A stretch of 35,889 nt of DNA from Paracraurococcus ruber (GTDB taxonomy: Bacteria; Pseudomonadota; Alphaproteobacteria; Acetobacterales; Acetobacteraceae), in the NCBI RefSeq assembly GCF_004353985.1, contig NZ_SMOA01000043.1:1-35889 (forward strand), in the 5' to 3' direction. The translations under genes and the position numbers were made by a program. Positions 32,483 through 35,889 of this stretch are shown here, in pieces. Below the pieces are notes generated by a model that was not told where the DNA came from, ran no database searches, and was given only the letters and a program-made list of their open reading frames with translations. Numbering within the stretch: the stretch's first letter is position 1; every line of letters starts with the position of its first letter.

Positions 32483-33781
32483 ATGGCAGGCGGTTGGGAT
32501 GACGCATCGGCCCGCGCGGCCCTGCGGGAGATGTTCGAGGCCGGGGTGCGCGCCGCCGACCCGCTGACGGTCCTCGCGCCGCACCTGCCCGAACCCACCG
32601 CCGATGGCCGTGTCGTGGTGGTGGGCGTCGGCAAGGCGGCGGCGAAGATGGCCCTGGCGGTGGAGCAGGCCTGGCCCGGCCTCCCCCTCTCCGGCCTGGT
32701 GATCGCCCCGCATGGGGCGGATATCCCCGACCCGCCGCCGGTCCGGCGCATCCCCGTCCGCTTCGGCAACCACCCGGTGCCGGATGCGGCGGGCGCGGCG
32801 GCGGCGGCGGAGATCCTGGCCGCCGTCCAGGGCCTCTCCGCGCGCGACCTGGTGCTGTTCCTGGTCTCCGGCGGCGGCTCCTCGCTCTCCACCCTGCCCG
32901 CCCCGGGCCTGACGCTGGACGACCTGGTGGCGGTGAACCGGGAGCTGCTGCGCTGCGGCGCCCCGATCGACGCCATGAACTGCATCCGCAAGCACCTCTC
33001 CGCCTTCTCCGGCGGGCGGGTGGCCGCCGCGGCGCATCCGGCGCGGGTGGTGACGCTGGCGATCTCCGACGTGCCGGGGGACGACCCCGCCGTCATCGCC
33101 TCCGGCCCCACCATCGCCGACCCCACCAGCTTCGCCGAGGCGCGGGCGCTGGTGGCGCATTACCGCATGCGCCTGCCGGAAGCGGCGCTGCGCCACCTGG
33201 AGCGCGCCGCGGAGGAGACGCCGAAGCCCGGCGACCCGCGCCTGGCGAATACGGAGCTTCGCATGATCGCCACGCCCATGCTGGCGCTGCGGGCGATGGC
33301 GGAGGAGGCGCGGGCCATGGGCCTGGCGCCGCTGATCCTGGGCGATGCGCTGGAAGGCGAGGCGCGGGAGCTGGGCCGGGTGCTGGGCGGCATCGCCCTG
33401 TCGGCCGCGACGCATGGCGTGCCGGTCGGCCGCGGCGCCGTGCTGCTCTCCGGCGGGGAAACGACCGTGACCATCGACGGCGCCGCCGGCGAGGGCGGGC
33501 GGGGGACGGAGACGCTGCTCGGCCTGGCCCTGGCGCTGAACGGCGCGGCGGGGATCTGGTCGCTGTGCTGCGACACCGACGGCATCGACGGCAAGTCGGA
33601 CGCCGCCGGCGCCATCGCGACGCCCGACACCCTGGCCCGCGCCCGGGCGCTGGGCCGGGACCCGCGCGCCGCGCTGGCCGGGCATGACAGCACCGGCCTG
33701 TTCCGGGCGCTGGGCGACCTTGTCGTCACCGGGCCGACGCTGACCAATGTGAACGACGTCCGGGCGGTGCTGATCGCCTGA
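32483..33781 (+). CDS. ttuD: glycerate 2-kinase (MOFRL family, TtuD/GckA)
   Basis: Kinase of 432 aa. The N-terminal GCK domain has VVVVGVGKAAAKMALAVEQ, FGNHPVPDAAG, LFLVSGGGSSLSTLPAPGLTLDDL and NCIRKHLSAFSGGRVA; the C-terminal MOFRL part has LLSGGETTVTIDG and CCDTDGIDGKSDAAGAIA. It phosphorylates D-glycerate to 2-phosphoglycerate. It was historically named hydroxypyruvate reductase (ttuD) in tartrate operons. AGGAGG lies six to seven bases before ATG 32483. The position between a tartrate dehydrogenase-like gene and pyruvate kinase matches ttuC-D-E order. Confidence 0.9.
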   Translation: MAGGWDDASARAALREMFEAGVRAADPLTVLAPHLPEPTADGRVVVVGVGKAAAKMALAVEQAWPGLPLSGLVIAPHGADIPDPPPVRRIPVRFGNHPVPDAAGAAAAAEILAAVQGLSARDLVLFLVSGGGSSLSTLPAPGLTLDDLVAVNRELLRCGAPIDAMNCIRKHLSAFSGGRVAAAAHPARVVTLAISDVPGDDPAVIASGPTIADPTSFAEARALVAHYRMRLPEAALRHLERAAEETPKPGDPRLANTELRMIATPMLALRAMAEEARAMGLAPLILGDALEGEARELGRVLGGIALSAATHGVPVGRGAVLLSGGETTVTIDGAAGEGGRGTETLLGLALALNGAAGIWSLCCDTDGIDGKSDAAGAIATPDTLARARALGRDPRAALAGHDSTGLFRALGDLVVTGPTLTNVNDVRAVLIA

Positions 33782-33815
33782 CCCGGGCCGGGGCGCCGCG
33801 TGCGCCGGCCCGGGT
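33781..33815 (+). terminator. hairpin at the end of glycerate kinase gene
   Basis: Perfect 11-bp arms (ACCCGGGCCGG at 33781-33791 and CCGGCCCGGGT at 33805-33815) with a further CGC/GCG pairing inside. The left arm begins on the last base of the stop codon. It separates the glycerate kinase message from the pyruvate kinase promoter region. Confidence 0.7.
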
Positions 33816-33831
33816 CACGTTTCCGCGATGA

Positions 33832-33952
33832 TTAAGGCGGCTGCCGGGGCTTGGCGCGAGGGCCGCCCTGGATCACCGGTCGGGCGCATCAGCCTGACCT
33901 TAAGATTAAGGGATAAGCATTTATATTAACCGCGACGGCCAGGGCTTAAGCC
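33832..33952 (+). promoter_or_regulatory. pyruvate kinase promoter region with four TTAAG elements
   Basis: TTAAG occurs at 33832, 33900, 33906 and 33946; the last lies in the palindrome GGCTTAAGCC (33943-33952). A possible promoter is TTAAGA (33900-33905), 16 bases, TATATT (33922-33927), giving a start near 33934, so the palindrome would fall just downstream of +1, a repressor-like position. This AT-rich island contrasts sharply with the surrounding GC-rich DNA. Confidence 0.55.
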
Positions 33953-33967
33953 TGATAGGCTGCCGCC

Positions 33968-35605
33968 ATGCGCGACGCCATCCTCGACGACCTCCTCAAC
34001 CGCCGCGGCACCGGCGCGAAGATCGCCGCCGCCCTCGGCATCACCCCCGCCGCCGTCTCCCAATGGCAGCGGATCCCGGCCGACCGGGTCGCGGAGCTGA
34101 CGAAGCTGCTGGAGATGCCGGCCTGGCAGCTTCGCCCCGACCTCTACCCGCCGCCGGAGGGCAAGCTGCGCGCCGCCCCGCGCATCCCGCTGCGGCGCCG
34201 CCGGCGGACCAAGATCGTCGCCACCCTGGGCCCGGCCAGCTCCTCGGCCGAGGTGATCGAGCGGCTCTACCGCGCCGGCGCCGATGTCTTCCGGCTGAAC
34301 TTCTCCCACGGCACCCATGCCGACCATTCCGAGCGCATCGGCATCATCCGCGCCATCGAGGCGAAGGTGGGCCGCCCGATCGGCATCCTGGCGGATGTCC
34401 AGGGGCCGAAGCTGCGGGTCGGCCGCTTCCAGGGCGGCCGGGTGCAGCTCCAGGCCGGGCAGCCCTTCCGGCTCGACCTCAACCCCACCCCCGGCAATGT
34501 CAGCCGGGTCGAGCTGCCGCACCCGGAGATCATCCAGGCGGCCCAGATCGGCACCACCCTGCTGCTGGACGACGGCAAGCTGCGTCTGCGCGTCACCCGC
34601 GTCCGCGGCGACCACCTGGAGACCGAGGTGGTGGTCGGCGGCGCGCTGTCCGACCGCAAGGGGGTGAACGTGCCCGACGTGGCGCTGCCCATCCCGGCCC
34701 TGACCGAGAAGGATCGCGAGGATCTCGATTTCGTCCTGGAGAAGGGCATCGAATACATCGGCCTGTCCTTCGTCCAGCGGCCGGAGGACGTGGCCGAGGC
34801 GCGGACGATCTGCGCCGGCCGCGCCCTGATCATGGTGAAGATGGAGAAGCCGCAGGCGGTCGAGAATCTCGACGCCATCCTGGCGCTGACCGATTGCGTC
34901 ATGGTGGCCCGCGGCGACCTCGGCGTGGAATGCCCGCCCGAGGAGGTGCCGCTGATCCAGAAGCGCATCGTCCGCGCCGCCAAGGCCGCAGGGAAGCCCG
35001 TCGTGGTGGCGACCCAGATGCTGGAGAGCATGATCGCCGCCCCCGCCCCGACCCGGGCCGAGGCGTCCGACGTCGCCACCGCGGTCTTCGACGGCGCCGA
35101 TGCGGTCATGCTCTCGGCCGAGACCGCCGCCGGGCAGTACCCCTACGAAGCGGTCAACATGATGGACCGCATCGTCGCCCGGGTGGAGCAGGATGCCGAT
35201 TGGCGCCGCCTGACCGACAGCGCCCGGCCGGAGCCGGAGGCGAACAGCGCCGGCGCCATCGCCGCCGCGGCGCGGCAGGTGGCGCACACCATCAAGGCGC
35301 AGGTCATCGCCACCTTCACCTCCACCGGCAGCACCACCCTGCGCGTGGCACGGGAGAGGCCGGACTGCCCCATCCTGGGCCTGACCGCTAACATGGAGAG
35401 CGCCCGGCGGCTGGCCGTGGTCTGGGGCGTCCATCCGCTGCTGACGCAGGAACCCAACACCATGGGAGACATGGTGGCCAAGGCGACCCGCGCCGCGGCG
35501 CAGGAAGGCTTCGCCACCCCGGGGCAGGAAGTGGTGGTGACCGCCGGCGTCCCCTTCGGCACCCCCGGCACCACCAATGCGTTGCGCGTCGCCACGGTGA
35601 AATAG
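33968..35605 (+). CDS. pyk: pyruvate kinase with N-terminal Cro/YdaS-like helix-turn-helix domain
   Basis: Enzyme of 545 aa, about 65-70 longer than usual. Residues 1-62 form a YdaS/Cro-like HTH (AKIAAALGITPAAVSQWQRIPADRVAELTK, ending in LRPDLYP, a hallmark of that family). After a basic linker the pyruvate kinase barrel begins at RRTKIVATLGPASS (residue 79), with FRLNFSHG, GPKLRVG, the metal/catalytic VKMEKPQAVENL, MVARGDLGVE, VVATQMLESMI and LSAETAAGQYP all intact. No ATG, GTG or TTG occurs in frame between the HTH and the kinase core, so the fusion is not an annotation artefact; an ATG at codon 50 lies inside the HTH. It converts PEP and ADP to pyruvate and ATP and corresponds to ttuE in tartrate operons. 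Confidence 0.92.
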   Translation: MRDAILDDLLNRRGTGAKIAAALGITPAAVSQWQRIPADRVAELTKLLEMPAWQLRPDLYPPPEGKLRAAPRIPLRRRRRTKIVATLGPASSSAEVIERLYRAGADVFRLNFSHGTHADHSERIGIIRAIEAKVGRPIGILADVQGPKLRVGRFQGGRVQLQAGQPFRLDLNPTPGNVSRVELPHPEIIQAAQIGTTLLLDDGKLRLRVTRVRGDHLETEVVVGGALSDRKGVNVPDVALPIPALTEKDREDLDFVLEKGIEYIGLSFVQRPEDVAEARTICAGRALIMVKMEKPQAVENLDAILALTDCVMVARGDLGVECPPEEVPLIQKRIVRAAKAAGKPVVVATQMLESMIAAPAPTRAEASDVATAVFDGADAVMLSAETAAGQYPYEAVNMMDRIVARVEQDADWRRLTDSARPEPEANSAGAIAAAARQVAHTIKAQVIATFTSTGSTTLRVARERPDCPILGLTANMESARRLAVVWGVHPLLTQEPNTMGDMVAKATRAAAQEGFATPGQEVVVTAGVPFGTPGTTNALRVATVK

Positions 35606-35633
35606 CGCCGCCTCGCCAAGGCGTGATCGATCG

Positions 35634-35654
35634 CCGGGCCGGATCGCGGCCCGG
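35634..35654 (+). terminator. hairpin after pyruvate kinase
   Basis: Perfect 8-bp arms (CCGGGCCG, loop GATCG, CGGCCCGG) 28 bases after the stop, followed by a short T-containing stretch (TTGGGATTA). Likely terminator of the pyruvate kinase gene. Confidence 0.6.
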
Positions 35655-35756
35655 TTGGGATTACTGCCCGGAAATCCCGGCGCCATGCCGCGTTGCGTTC
35701 CCGCTCGGGCTGCGGCCATTCCGCCGAAGCGCCCGGCGACGGAAGGGAACAGCAGC

Positions 35757-35889
35757 ATGATCCAGTCCCGCATGGCCCAGCGGACGACCCGGAGGGCGGC
35801 GCGCGGCGCGACGCTCGCCGCCGGCCTCGCGCTTCTCGCGGCCTGCCAGGCGCCGCCGGCGCCCACCGCCACGGCCACGCCGGTGCCCG
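35757..35889 (+). CDS. lipoprotein, N-terminal part only (runs off the window)
   Basis: The first 44 codons of a gene cut by the window edge. The product has a basic start (MIQSRMAQRTTRRAARG), a hydrophobic stretch and the lipobox LLAAC at about residues 26-30, followed by a Pro/Ala/Thr-rich linker (QAPPAPTATATPVP). AAGGGAA is ten or so bases upstream of ATG. Its function cannot be told from this part. Confidence 0.65.
   Translation, partial: MIQSRMAQRTTRRAARGATLAAGLALLAACQAPPAPTATATPVP

Noticed and set aside
33968-34210. Separate antitoxin or phage repressor gene upstream of pyruvate kinase
   Set aside because: There is no stop codon or new start between the HTH and the kinase; they form one continuous frame.
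33926-35878. Minus-strand open frame of 650 codons opposite pyruvate kinase
   Set aside because: Shadow of a highly conserved gene; low-complexity product.

Overview
The window is about 70% GC, nearly free of repeats and densely coding, with typical alphaproteobacterial genes throughout. Tandem Bug/TctC binding proteins, a urea-type ABC operon (urtABCDE), a Blh-type persulfide dioxygenase and many Arg-rich secretion signals together suggest an Acetobacteraceae chromosome (Roseomonas-like). That placement is an inference from gene style, not from a marker gene. I see no rRNA, tRNA, IS element, prophage or CRISPR array.

Layout. 143-5386 (+): two tandem Bug-type solute-binding proteins, a zinc alcohol dehydrogenase and the two ATPases of a Dpp/Opp-type transporter, followed by a 45-residue membrane ORF. 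5559-7735 (-): a family-5 binding protein and a glyoxalase-II-like hydrolase. 7858-8775 (+): an EamA exporter. 9078-14581 (+): urtABCDE with a possible sigma-54 promoter and a strong hairpin after urtA. 14696-19582 (-): Blh-type persulfide dioxygenase, GNAT acetyltransferase, amidase, phytase-like secreted protein and a 51-residue ORF. 19813-23629 (+): ferredoxin-NADP reductase, a degenerate hydratase-like protein and an MHS-family transporter. 23784-28365 (-): DUF485/ActP symporter pair, a cNMP-CBS-DUF294 signalling protein and a DEDDh exonuclease, divergent from prpE (28580-30478, +). 30525-35605: tartrate dehydrogenase-like gene (-), GntR regulator (+), glycerate 2-kinase (+) and pyruvate kinase (+). 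35757-end (+): start of a lipoprotein.

How the genes fit together. The 23.8-30.5 kb block looks like a short-chain carboxylate uptake and activation module (symporter plus propionyl-CoA synthetase) with a dedicated, poorly understood nucleotide-sensing protein and exonuclease. The 30.5-35.6 kb block matches the ttuC-ttuD-ttuE logic of tartrate use: tartrate to glycerate, to 2-phosphoglycerate, then PEP to pyruvate after enolase.

The most unusual item is the pyruvate kinase. It carries a complete Cro/YdaS-like helix-turn-helix domain fused at its N terminus, and it sits directly behind an AT-rich promoter region holding four TTAAG elements, one inside a 10-bp palindrome. This suggests a glycolytic enzyme that may bind DNA and control its own gene.
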